Shown: positions 1-7,279 of the stretch, in pieces
Layout of the letters: every line of letters starts with the position of its first letter
Position numbering within the stretch: the stretch's first letter is position 1
DNA from: JAAYCI01 sp964370295
Lineage (GTDB): Bacteria > Bacillota > Clostridia > Oscillospirales > Ruminococcaceae
Reading direction: 5' to 3'
Assembly: GCA_964370295.1 (NCBI GenBank)
Contig: CAYJIR010000033.1
Location: 1 to 23,988 of the forward strand
Length of the DNA: 23,988 bases
Position numbers and translations under genes: made by a program
The notes under the pieces: generated by a model
The model's input: only the letters and a program-made list of their open reading frames with translations
Databases searched by the model: none
Told to the model about the DNA's origin: nothing

Positions 1-102
1 AGCCAGGTAAGACCCCTTGTAGACTACAAGGTTGATAGGCTCAAAGTGTAAGCACAGTGATGTGTTCAGCTTGTGAGTACTAATAGGTCGAGGGCTTGAC
101 CA
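1..102 (+). rRNA. 23S ribosomal RNA, 3' end (partial)
   Basis: The first ~100 bases match the conserved 3' end of bacterial 23S rRNA: the segment around GTGAGTACTAATAGGTCGAG followed by GGCTTGACC is the usual end in Bacillota. The gene enters from beyond the left edge, so only the tail is seen. The exact mature 3' end (about 101-104) is estimated by eye. It is followed by a ~115-base spacer and then 5S rRNA, the normal operon order. Confidence 0.95.
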
Positions 103-219
103 CAAGAAGTGGTTCTACATTGCTAACAAGCGCAAACAGTCATTATTTAGTTTTGAGGGTATAGGTACAATAGAATATATTCTCTGGTTAGTTGCTGAAG
201 AAATTCAGTTTACTATATA

Positions 220-335
<116 letters not shown>

Positions 336-352
336 TCTATTTTATTAATTTT

Positions 353-383
353 CTGCTTTAGCCTTATCCCCTAAAGCAGTTTT
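353..383 (+). terminator. Stem-loop between 5S rRNA and tRNA-Glu
   Basis: CTGCTTTAG (353-361) pairs perfectly with CTAAAGCAG (371-379) across a nine-base loop and is followed by only four Ts (380-383). The short U-tract makes it a weak intrinsic terminator at best. It may instead be an RNA processing hairpin between the 5S and tRNA parts of the transcript. The hairpin is seen directly; the role is inferred. Confidence 0.45.
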
Positions 384-385
384 AT

Positions 386-460
386 GGCCCCTTGGTCAAG
401 CGGTTAAGACGACGGCCTCTCACGCCGTAAACAGGGGTTCGATTCCCCTAGGGGTCACCA
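386..460 (+). tRNA. tRNA-Glu (anticodon CTC)
   Basis: The sequence folds as a standard cloverleaf. Acceptor strand GGCCCCT pairs with AGGGGTC (one G-U). The anticodon stem ACGGC/GCCGT encloses the seven-base loop CTCTCAC, giving anticodon CTC (codon GAG, Glu). The T-arm contains GGTTCGATTCC. The CCA end is encoded (458-460). It is co-oriented with the rRNA genes and precedes the operon terminator. Confidence 0.96.
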
Positions 461-461
461 T

Positions 462-495
462 AACACTGTGAAGTTTTTTTCACAGTGTTTTTTTT
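462..495 (+). terminator. Rho-independent terminator of the rRNA-tRNA operon
   Basis: AACACTGTG (462-470) pairs with CACAGTGTT (481-489), and the right arm runs into a T-tract to 495. It begins one base after the tRNA CCA end, a standard end for the rRNA operon. Confidence 0.88.
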
Positions 496-553
496 GTTAT
501 ACTTAATACATTTTGTATAAGAAACTGTGAGGGCCATGTAGCATACATTTAGC

Positions 554-593
554 AAAAAATGCCGCCACCCACGTTTAAAGAGGGTAACGGCAT
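554..593 (-). terminator. Terminator of the diguanylate cyclase gene
   Basis: On the minus strand ATGCCG, then CCC, pair with GGG, then CGGCAT (arms 560-570 and 582-592), followed by a T-tract (A-run 554-559 on plus). It lies ~60 bases past the stop codon of the minus-strand gene. The plus strand also has a T-rich run at 597-604, so it might work in both directions. Confidence 0.6.
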
Positions 594-651
594 ATATCTT
601 TTTTCAAAAAGGGGATTATTTTGGTCTAATTTGTGTTTTGTGAATGGATGC

Positions 652-2082
652 TTATTCAGAATAGTAAGTTTCAAAAGGTAAAAAGGCATCTTGCTTCGCA
701 AAACGAATTGTGCCCTTTCCTGCATTTTTAGCGGCATACATGGCCATATCGGCAATATGAAGCAATTCTTTTGCACTTGTGGCATTGTGGGGATAGTGTG
801 CTATACCAATGCTACAGCCACAACTTAGCGTGTTTTCCTCAAAGGTATAGGGTTTACAAAAAACTTGCAGCAAAGTATCTAAATGCTTCCTCATTTCCTC
901 TTTGGTTTGTTCGTGTTGTATCAACACAATAAATTCATCTCCACCATGTCTGTAGCTACGTAAAGTAGGGGAAGATTGTTCTTTTAAGCCTTCGCCAATA
1001 TGTGTGAGTAAAAAGTCACCGGCATGATGTCCAATGGTATCGTTTATGATTTTAAAACCATCTAGGTCGCAAAACAGAACATAGAATTCGGTGTTATTTT
1101 GAAGTGGTTCTAGCGTTAACTTTTCAATATCCTCAAATAAACTACGGCGGTTTGGTAGGCCGGTCAAATGGTCAAATCGTGCCATTTTTTGTATAAGAAG
1201 TTCATTGCGTTTATTTTCGGTGATATCGACGCTTGCCACAAGATGGGCGAGGCGTCCATCCGTCCATTGAAAGGCAGAACTAAATACGCGGAACCAAGAC
1301 CCATCGAAAGGACGCTGGTAGTCCCAGGTATGTGTTTTGCTGGGATATCCCTTGTTATCAAGTAATTTGGGTTGTGGGCAAAATTCACAAGGGCCGGTTT
1401 TATCGTCGAAAATGGTTTGCCAGCATTTCTCGCCAAGCATACTTGAGGCGCCACCATAAGGGGCAGCCATAGATTTGTTAACGTAGAGGACATCATGTGT
1501 GTAGAAATCATTCACATAAATATCAATACCCACATGATCCAAAACATTGCCCAGCGCTTGTTCTGTAAAAGCAATGCCATTTTTGAACATCTCCAGCTTC
1601 ATACGGTTTGCCAAAAGGGAAAGGACTGCGCTGGAAGTTTTGATGTCTATATTTTCTTTGCGCACAGACTTGCGGCGATCGGATAAGCCAATAAAACCCG
1701 CAAGTTGATAGTGCTGGTTTAACACAGGAATAATAATTAATGTGTTAGCATTGAATATATGTTTTAGTTTTTCTTCTAAAGGTGTGATTTTTTTTTGCCC
1801 GGACACAACAATGATTTGGAGCGAAGACATTTCACTAAGAAGTTCTAGCCCCAGGCCATTTTTTAAATCCAACTTGTCTTGAAGTGAGTCTAAACTTACT
1901 GCCTGGTAGTATTCACGTTTATAGAATATGCCGGTATAATCAGCTTCATAAATAAAGGCGTGTGAGATGTCAAAAAAGCGACAGGTATCTTCTAAAAAGT
2001 CCTTTTTAGAAAATGAATTTTCGTTGGCGACACTGATTTTTTCCATCATTTTTTGCCAAAAAATATCTTTTTCTGCGCTCAA
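652..2082 (-). CDS. Diguanylate cyclase with N-terminal sensor (GAF-like, PAS) and GGDEF domain
   Basis: Predicted to make the second messenger cyclic di-GMP from two GTP in the cytoplasm. The C-terminal third carries DHLTGLPNRR, the metal-binding region FCDLDGFKIIND, and an intact RHGGDEF catalytic loop (GGDEF at about residues 380-384). The RxxD inhibitory I-site normally five residues before GGDEF is absent (SPTL instead). The N-terminal ~180 residues look like a GAF-type sensor. A PAS-type domain (about 190-310) follows with a GEKCW...GPCEFCP cysteine cluster near residues 219-234. No membrane segment is seen. The TTG at 2082 is chosen as start because GGAG lies eight bases upstream; an in-frame ATG at 2148 has no ribosome binding site and would add 22 residues containing promoter-like DNA. 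It is a single-gene unit with its own terminator. The signal it senses is unknown. Confidence 0.88.
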   Translation of the reverse strand: MSAEKDIFWQKMMEKISVANENSFSKKDFLEDTCRFFDISHAFIYEADYTGIFYKREYYQAVSLDSLQDKLDLKNGLGLELLSEMSSLQIIVVSGQKKITPLEEKLKHIFNANTLIIIPVLNQHYQLAGFIGLSDRRKSVRKENIDIKTSSAVLSLLANRMKLEMFKNGIAFTEQALGNVLDHVGIDIYVNDFYTHDVLYVNKSMAAPYGGASSMLGEKCWQTIFDDKTGPCEFCPQPKLLDNKGYPSKTHTWDYQRPFDGSWFRVFSSAFQWTDGRLAHLVASVDITENKRNELLIQKMARFDHLTGLPNRRSLFEDIEKLTLEPLQNNTEFYVLFCDLDGFKIINDTIGHHAGDFLLTHIGEGLKEQSSPTLRSYRHGGDEFIVLIQHEQTKEEMRKHLDTLLQVFCKPYTFEENTLSCGCSIGIAHYPHNATSAKELLHIADMAMYAAKNAGKGTIRFAKQDAFLPFETYYSE

Positions 2083-2107
2083 GTTATCATCTCCTCTCAC
2101 AGAATAC

Positions 2108-2138
2108 AGTATAAACTGGTATTGTGTGAAAATACCAG
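2108..2138 (-). promoter_or_regulatory. Promoter-like region with inverted repeat upstream of the GGDEF gene
   Basis: Minus-strand TATACT (plus 2108-2113) is a good -10 hexamer, 25 bases before the TTG start. Directly upstream is a perfect 8-bp inverted repeat, CTGGTATT (2116-2123) and AATACCAG (2131-2138), separated by 7 bases, covering the -10/-35 spacer. No good -35 hexamer is visible. The palindrome is seen in the sequence; operator function is inferred. Confidence 0.45.
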
Positions 2139-2326
2139 GGAATTGCATTCACCTATCATGTTTATAGATTGCCATGATTAATGCAGCCAGAAATTTAAAA
2201 TTTAATGATTGTTTTCATACCATTTGACATGTCAAGGTATTATATAACAAAAACAACAAAATTGCAAGGTTTTAATGGGGTTAAATAGAAATAGTATATA
2301 AAATGGTATAAAGAGGATATGGCTGT

Positions 2327-2357
2327 AAAAAAACACCACTCCGCAAGCAGAGTGGTG
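2327..2357 (-). terminator. Rho-independent terminator after the HD gene
   Basis: On the minus strand CACCACTC (plus 2350-2357) pairs with GAGTGGTG (plus 2334-2341), followed by seven Ts (plus A-run 2327-2333). It starts 6 bases after the HD-gene stop codon and closes the acn-icd-rex-ydbC-HD unit. Confidence 0.85.
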
Positions 2358-2362
2358 CAATA

Positions 2363-2944
2363 TTATCGGTTTACTTTACTAGTGCCGCGCTCTAGTAGAT
2401 ATGTGGCTTCCAAGTCTGCAATGTGTAGCATTGCACCCAAAGGGTACTGATGCCATGCCTCACCGATGGCATAGCTACCTCCGCGCACAGCATCATCAAA
2501 GCCACCCATATGCCAACGAATAGCTACAGCCTCAGCCGGCTTTAAGCGCAAAAATCTTTCTATTAAGAACACACTTTTTTCGCCGTGCCCATAGGGGAAG
2601 GCGTCTTGGACAGAATAGCTGGGAACCTTGTTCCAAACACCGGTTTCATCATCTTTTACATTGCGAAAACCGGGTTTGTAAAAATTGGTTTTACACAAAT
2701 CGTGCAGTAGGCCACATAAAGCAAGGCTTTCATTGCTTTGGCCTTCATCGCCAAAACGTTGCAAAAGCACTTCAAAAACATTCACGCTGTGCATAACAAG
2801 GCCACATTCACAGGCACCATGAAAACGGGTGGAAGCAGGTGCCGTAAAAAAATCGGTGCCATGCATCCATTGTAATAGTTCAGCGGAGCCTTCGCGATGA
2901 ATGTATTGCTCAAAATGGGCAACAAATTTTGTTTTATAATCCAT
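2363..2944 (-). CDS. HD-superfamily hydrolase
   Basis: A 193-residue soluble protein with the ordered metal-ligand motifs of the HD phosphohydrolase superfamily: H52 in GLVMHSVN, H81-D82 in GLLHDLCK, further histidines in YGHGEKS and IRWHMGGF, and a final aspartate in LHIADLEATY. Family members hydrolyse phosphate esters, often of nucleotides, but the substrate cannot be told here. No RelA/SpoT or c-di-GMP HD-GYP signature is present. The ATG immediately follows the YdbC stop codon with zero gap and has no strong ribosome binding site, so translational coupling is likely. It is the last gene before the terminator at 2327-2357. Its presence behind rex is unexplained. Confidence 0.82.
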   Translation of the reverse strand: MDYKTKFVAHFEQYIHREGSAELLQWMHGTDFFTAPASTRFHGACECGLVMHSVNVFEVLLQRFGDEGQSNESLALCGLLHDLCKTNFYKPGFRNVKDDETGVWNKVPSYSVQDAFPYGHGEKSVFLIERFLRLKPAEAVAIRWHMGGFDDAVRGGSYAIGEAWHQYPLGAMLHIADLEATYLLERGTSKVNR

Positions 2945-3166
2945 TTATAATTCCAATTCTTCTAAAACACCTTTTAATACTGTTAACTCATCATGTGTAA
3001 GGCTAATACCTTTACCCATTTTATTGCCGTCGGGCGCCCAGTCTCGAATGTCGTATTTAGGCTCTCTTTCGTTCCAACTAACCATGTTTAACTGTCGGCT
3101 CCAGCCATTGGGGTTTTCACTTAGAATGGCAATACGCTCTGTAATTTCATATTTAAATTCTGCCAT
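2945..3166 (-). CDS. YdbC-type PC4-like single-stranded nucleic acid binding protein
   Basis: A 73-residue protein resembling the bacterial YdbC/PC4 family, which bind single-stranded DNA or RNA through a small beta-sheet and a C-terminal helix. The pattern FKYEITERIAILSE, GWSRQLNMVSWNEREPKYDIRDW, then KMGKGISLTHDELTVLKGVL matches this family and its usual length. A strong AAAGGAG lies seven bases before the ATG. The gene sits 33 bases after rex and touches the HD gene, so it is almost surely co-transcribed. The target and physiological role are not evident. Assignment is from remembered family pattern, not from a search. Confidence 0.8.
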   Translation of the reverse strand: MAEFKYEITERIAILSENPNGWSRQLNMVSWNEREPKYDIRDWAPDGNKMGKGISLTHDELTVLKGVLEELEL

Positions 3167-3199
3167 TTGTATTCTCCTTTAGAATTTGGTTTTGTAGGT

Positions 3200-3823
3200 T
3201 TAGTCATGCCGAACACGATAGCCAAGGCTCATAAGGCTATCACTTAAGTGTACATTTTCGACCACGAGTTCTGGATCGTTTGAAAAATCGTAATGGCTAA
3301 AATTCCAGAAACCGCGAATACCCAGTTGTTTTAGCGTGGGCATAAAGTCGTTTGCGGCCTCTTCGGGCACACAAAGTGCAGCAACATCCACATGATGTTC
3401 TTTGCAAAACTGAGACAATTCTGCCACATCTAAAATGGTAAGGCCTTCTAGTTGGTGCCCAACTTCATTTGAGTTTTTGTCAAAAAATGCCATAAGTTTA
3501 AAGCCAGGGGCTTCTGTGGCCAAGAAATGGCTCATAGTACGCCCAAGGCGACCTGTTCCAATCAATATTACAGACAACTCGTTGCCGCCTACCAGCAAGT
3601 CTCCCAGTCGTTCGCACAGCACGGTTACATTGTAGCCTATGCCTTGTTGGCCAAAGCCACCAAAACAGTTAAAATCTTGACGCACTTGGCTGGCTGTGGT
3701 GCCTAAAATTTTTGCAAGTTCATTAGAAGATACGGTGGCAACGCCATGTCGTTGTAAATCGCTAAGATGGCGATGATAACGTGGTAGACGTTTGATTACG
3801 GGAAGTGGAACTTTACCGTTCAT
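3200..3823 (-). CDS. rex: Redox-sensing transcriptional repressor Rex
   Basis: Rex dimers bind operator DNA when NAD+ is high and release it when NADH rises. The 207-residue protein has the family's usual size and order: an N-terminal winged helix (about 1-75) with LPRYHRHLSDL, VSSNELAKILGTTASQVRQDF and FGGFGQQGIGYNV, then a Rossmann NAD(H) domain beginning VILIGTGRLGRTM, and the C-terminal swapped helix region ending SLMSLGYRVRHD. The ATG is preceded by AAAGGGGGG. The gene starts 11 bases after the isocitrate dehydrogenase stop, so it belongs to that operon. This suggests feedback between NADH-producing enzymes and the NADH sensor. No convincing Rex operator was found in this window. Confidence 0.95.
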   Translation of the reverse strand: MNGKVPLPVIKRLPRYHRHLSDLQRHGVATVSSNELAKILGTTASQVRQDFNCFGGFGQQGIGYNVTVLCERLGDLLVGGNELSVILIGTGRLGRTMSHFLATEAPGFKLMAFFDKNSNEVGHQLEGLTILDVAELSQFCKEHHVDVAALCVPEEAANDFMPTLKQLGIRGFWNFSHYDFSNDPELVVENVHLSDSLMSLGYRVRHD

Positions 3824-3834
3824 AATACCCCCCT

Positions 3835-4992
3835 TTATAGTGCCGTAGTGGTTTGCATTACATACGCACTGAATTCGGCTGTAGTGGCACCGTTATCGCG
3901 ACCGGTGATGACATGTTTTTTCTCTTCAAACATACAGATGTCAAGTGCGCGTTCCAGCTTTTTACTTTCGGCCTGCTTGCCAATATGACCCAAAAGCAGT
4001 ACAGTGGCACGCAACATGCTGCCGGGGTCTGCATATTGACCGCGGCCCTCTTGCATCATACGTGGGGCCGAGCCGTGGATGGCCTCAAACATGGCATACC
4101 TTTTACCAAGGTTCATGCTTCCGGCTGTTCCAACACCGCCTTGAAATTCTGCTGCTTCATCCGTGATGATGTCTCCATAGAGGTTTGGCAATACCATCAC
4201 TTGGAAATCACGGCGGCGTTTTTCGTCCACTAGTTTCGCAGTCATAATGTCGGCATACCAGCTTTCGCAATCAATGCCGGGGTAATTTTGGGAAACTTCC
4301 TGGCAAACACGCAAGAACTTACCGTCTGTCTCTTTGATAACATTGGCCTTAGTAACACAGGCCACTTTGTTCTTTCCGTTCTTTTGTGCAAAGTCGAAGG
4401 CAAGTTCTGCTATGCGGCGAGAGCCCTCTGTTGTGGTGATGGTGAAATCCACGCTGATGCCGTCTTCGGCTTCAAAGCCAAGGCTACCCACGGCATAACC
4501 ACCTTCGGTGTTTTCGCGGAAAAAAGTCCAATCTATGCCCTGTTCGGGAACCTTTACTGGGCGCACATTTGCAAATAAATCCAATTCACGGCGCATGGCA
4601 ACGTTTGCGCTTTCTATATTGGGGCCTTTGTAAGAGGCATCAGGTGTAGTAGTGGGTCCTTTTAAAATCACATGGCACTTTTGAAGCTCTGCCAAAACAT
4701 CATCGGGAATGGCTTTGCCCACGGCAATTCGATTTTCTATGGTTAAACCATCAATGGTGCGAAATTCAACACGGCCTTTTTCCACTTCGTCTTTTAAAAG
4801 AAAACGCAAAACATCCTCGCTGGCTTTGGTGATAACGGGGCCAATGCCGTCGCCGCCACAAATGCCAATGATGAGTTTATCAAGCGTTTCGTAATTTACA
4901 AATTCTTTCTGTTGTGCCATACGTGCTACACGCGCTTTTTGCAGGTCTAAGATGGCATCCAACTTTTTTTGGGCTTCTTCTCGATTCAACAT
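3835..4992 (-). CDS. icd: Isocitrate dehydrogenase (probably NAD-dependent)
   Basis: Oxidatively decarboxylates isocitrate to 2-oxoglutarate. The 385-residue protein has the beta-decarboxylating dehydrogenase fold signatures: GDGIGPVI near the N-terminus, the substrate loop SANVAMRRELDLFANVRPVK, FRENTEGGY, VTKANVIKETDG, the metal-binding PNLYGDIITDEAAEFQGGVG, and HGSAPR near the C-terminus. The S-N-RR-LDLFA-RP pattern and adjacency to aconitase favour isocitrate over isopropylmalate dehydrogenase. NAD preference is inferred from family resemblance only. The ATG at 4992 follows GGAGG by ten bases; the upstream in-frame ATG at 5073 has no comparable site and gives a non-family 27-residue extension. 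It is transcribed from aconitase, 144 bases upstream, and runs into rex. Confidence 0.9.
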   Translation of the reverse strand: MLNREEAQKKLDAILDLQKARVARMAQQKEFVNYETLDKLIIGICGGDGIGPVITKASEDVLRFLLKDEVEKGRVEFRTIDGLTIENRIAVGKAIPDDVLAELQKCHVILKGPTTTPDASYKGPNIESANVAMRRELDLFANVRPVKVPEQGIDWTFFRENTEGGYAVGSLGFEAEDGISVDFTITTTEGSRRIAELAFDFAQKNGKNKVACVTKANVIKETDGKFLRVCQEVSQNYPGIDCESWYADIMTAKLVDEKRRRDFQVMVLPNLYGDIITDEAAEFQGGVGTAGSMNLGKRYAMFEAIHGSAPRMMQEGRGQYADPGSMLRATVLLLGHIGKQAESKKLERALDICMFEEKKHVITGRDNGATTAEFSAYVMQTTTAL

Positions 4993-5136
4993 AGTATCAA
5001 TTCCTCCGTTTATTTCATTCATTGTAGGTGTTTGTGCCGCGTGATTCGCAAAAAAACAAAGCAGTCTACGCACAAAAATTTTTGTAGTGAGGGATTGTGT
5101 CCGTTCACTGGGGAAATCATATCCTATAAAAAGTGT

Positions 5137-7071
5137 TTAGGCCTGATCTTTGGTATAGTTTAGAAGGCCGCCGGCTTTAATAATGGCTACCTGACGGGGT
5201 GAAATATCACATAGCAAAGTGGATGCGATGTTAGTGCGCTCGTTTTTAAGCTGGATGCTTCCCTTTTCCAAACCTACGTGGATGCCACTTAGTGTGAGGA
5301 TATCGCCGGATTCTATTTGGGCTAAATCGTTCGGGTTTTCAAATTCTAAAGGTAAAAGCCCAGCGTTGACAAGATTTGCTTTGTGAATCCGTGCAAAGCT
5401 ATGAACGATTACTGCACGAATGCCTAGATATAAAGGAACCAAAGCAGCATGTTCACGGCTGGAACCTTGGCCATAGTTGGCCCCGCCCACAATAAAGCCA
5501 CCGTCCTCGCTGTCTTTTGCACGGTTTGGGAAAGCAGGATCCACCCCTTCAAAACAATACTGTGACAGATGTGGAATATTGCTACGATAGGGCAATACTT
5601 TGGCACCGGCCGGCATGATGTGGTCTGTGGTGATGTTGTCGCCCACTTTTAAGAGTACAGGTAAAGAGAGTGTGTCCGGCAAAGGTTTTGCCACAGGCAA
5701 AGGTTTTATATTAGGGCCACGTACAATTTCCACTGCCGTATACTCATTTTCTGCTGCAGGGAGATCAATTAAATTATCGTTGATGCTAAACTGTGCAGGC
5801 ATGGAAAAAGTGGGAATGGCAGGTAAAGTGCGTGGGTCTGTGATGTGGCCCGAAAGTGCGCTGGCAGCGGCTGTTTCGGGGCTTACTAGGTATACTTGTG
5901 CGTCGGCTGTTCCACTGCGTCCTTCAAAATTGCGATTAAAAGTGCGCAAAGATACGCCGGCCGACTGAGGGCTTTGCCCCATGCCGATGCAAGGACCACA
6001 TGCACATTCTAACAAACGAGCACCGCTGGCCAAAATATCGGCCAATGCACCGTTGCTACTTAACATTTCCAGAACTTGGCGGCTGCCGGGCGAAACCGTA
6101 AGGCTGACGCCTGGTGACACGGTTTTTCCTTTTAAAATGGCTGCCACATGCATCAAATCGGCAAGGCTTGAGTTTGTGCAACTGCCAATACAAACTTGTG
6201 TCACCTCGATATCGCTTAGTGTTGAAATTTCTTGCACGGCATCAGGGCTGTGTGGGCAAGCTGCCAGCGGCACAAGCTTGGTAAGATCGATGGTGTAGTT
6301 TTCATCATATACGGCATCGGCATCGGGCGAAAGTTCTGCAAAGTCGGCCTCGCGCCCTTGGGCTTTTAAAAATCGGCGCGTTTCTTCGTCGGCAGGAAAT
6401 AAGGAGGTAGTGGCACCGAGTTCTGCACCCATGTTTGTGATGGTGGCGCGCTGTGGCACTGATAAGCTATTTACACCTTCACCAACATACTCAACAATGC
6501 GCCCTACACCGCCTTTTACACTTAAAAGGCGCAACACTTCCAAAATAACATCTTTTGCGCTAACAAAAGCAGGCAAAGCACCAATAAGTTCTATGCGAAC
6601 AGCCTTTGGATAAGGGATATAATAGGCACCGCCACCCATGGCTACGGCCACATCTAGGCCACCCGAACCAATGGCCAACATCCCAATGCCACCGGCTGTT
6701 GGGGTATGGCTGTCCGAGCCAATCAATGTTTTTCCGGGCACAGCAAAACGCTCTAAATGCACCTGATGACATATGCCACAGCCAGGATGTGCAAAACGAA
6801 CCCCGATTTTTTTTGCTATGGTGCGTAAAAAGGCATGATCATCTGCATTCATAAATCCGCTTTGTAAGGTGTTGTGATCTACATACGAGACACTAAGCTC
6901 GGTTTTTACACGAGGTATACCCATCGCTTCGTATTCCAAATAAGCCATGGTGCCTGTTGCGTCTTGCGTTAAAGTTTGGTCAATGCGCAAGCCAACCTCG
7001 TCACCTGCTTGCATCTGCCCATCCATTAGATGCGCGGCAATGATTTTTTGCGCCATCGTCTTTCCCAACAA
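5137..7071 (-). CDS. acn: Aconitate hydratase (aconitase)
   Basis: Interconverts citrate and isocitrate using a [4Fe-4S] cluster. The 644-residue protein is the short bacterial form. It has GDEVGLRIDQTLTQDATGT near the N-terminus, HPGCGICHQ and GSDSHTPTAGGIGMLAIGSGG, then the cluster cysteines CIGSCTNSS and ECACGPCIGMG. The swivel domain follows (GDNITTDHIMPAG, GGANYGQGSSREHAA). It starts at tandem TTG codons (7071 and 7068): GGAG lies seven bases before the first, while homologues usually begin M-G-x-T, favouring 7068. ATG at 7056 has a poorer site. First gene of the acn-icd-rex-ydbC-HD unit. Citrate synthase is not in the window. A related homoaconitase function cannot be excluded but the icd neighbour argues for aconitase. 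Confidence 0.93.
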   Translation of the reverse strand: MLGKTMAQKIIAAHLMDGQMQAGDEVGLRIDQTLTQDATGTMAYLEYEAMGIPRVKTELSVSYVDHNTLQSGFMNADDHAFLRTIAKKIGVRFAHPGCGICHQVHLERFAVPGKTLIGSDSHTPTAGGIGMLAIGSGGLDVAVAMGGGAYYIPYPKAVRIELIGALPAFVSAKDVILEVLRLLSVKGGVGRIVEYVGEGVNSLSVPQRATITNMGAELGATTSLFPADEETRRFLKAQGREADFAELSPDADAVYDENYTIDLTKLVPLAACPHSPDAVQEISTLSDIEVTQVCIGSCTNSSLADLMHVAAILKGKTVSPGVSLTVSPGSRQVLEMLSSNGALADILASGARLLECACGPCIGMGQSPQSAGVSLRTFNRNFEGRSGTADAQVYLVSPETAAASALSGHITDPRTLPAIPTFSMPAQFSINDNLIDLPAAENEYTAVEIVRGPNIKPLPVAKPLPDTLSLPVLLKVGDNITTDHIMPAGAKVLPYRSNIPHLSQYCFEGVDPAFPNRAKDSEDGGFIVGGANYGQGSSREHAALVPLYLGIRAVIVHSFARIHKANLVNAGLLPLEFENPNDLAQIESGDILTLSGIHVGLEKGSIQLKNERTNIASTLLCDISPRQVAIIKAGGLLNYTKDQA

Positions 7072-7126
7072 TCAAACACTCCCATCTTCTATAGTCAATC
7101 ACTATTCTAAAATTATATGCTTATAT

Positions 7127-7155
7127 ACTTTACTTCATTTAAAAGCGTTTGTCAA
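7127..7155 (-). promoter_or_regulatory. Sigma-A-type promoter of acn operon
   Basis: On the minus strand a perfect TTGACA (plus 7150-7155) is followed by a 17-base spacer and TAAAGT (plus 7127-7132, four of six matches to TATAAT). It lies 56 bases before the acn TTG start. This is the best vegetative promoter in the divergent acn/uppP gap. Confidence 0.7.
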
Positions 7156-7191
7156 TTTTTTTGCGCATCGCCCTATAAAAGTACAATTTTT

Positions 7192-7236
7192 CCACATCAC
7201 TCTTTTCGCAGTGATGAATATGTGGTAAACTATACT
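7192..7236 (+). promoter_or_regulatory. Probable uppP promoter with overlapping inverted repeat
   Basis: TATACT (7231-7236) is a good -10, 44 bases before the uppP ATG, but the -35 position is poor. Upstream lies an inverted repeat: CATCACT (7195-7201) with AGTGATG (7210-7216), and an outer pair CCACAT (7192-7197) with ATGTGG (7220-7225). It would place a hairpin or operator over the -35 region. The repeat is seen; regulation is inferred. Confidence 0.45.
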
Positions 7237-7279
7237 ATGTCCATCCATCAAAAAGGCTGCGGGGATAAAGGGGGAAGTT

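Noticed and set aside
2083..2148. ATG at 2148 as the GGDEF gene start
   Set aside because: The extra 22 codons cover the -10 hexamer, the inverted repeat and the ribosome binding site of the TTG at 2082.
7072..7279. Rex operator in the acn/uppP gap
   Set aside because: No TTGTTAAnnnnTTAACAA-like or TTGTGA...TCACAA palindrome was found by eye. The TTGACA there is better explained as a -35 element.
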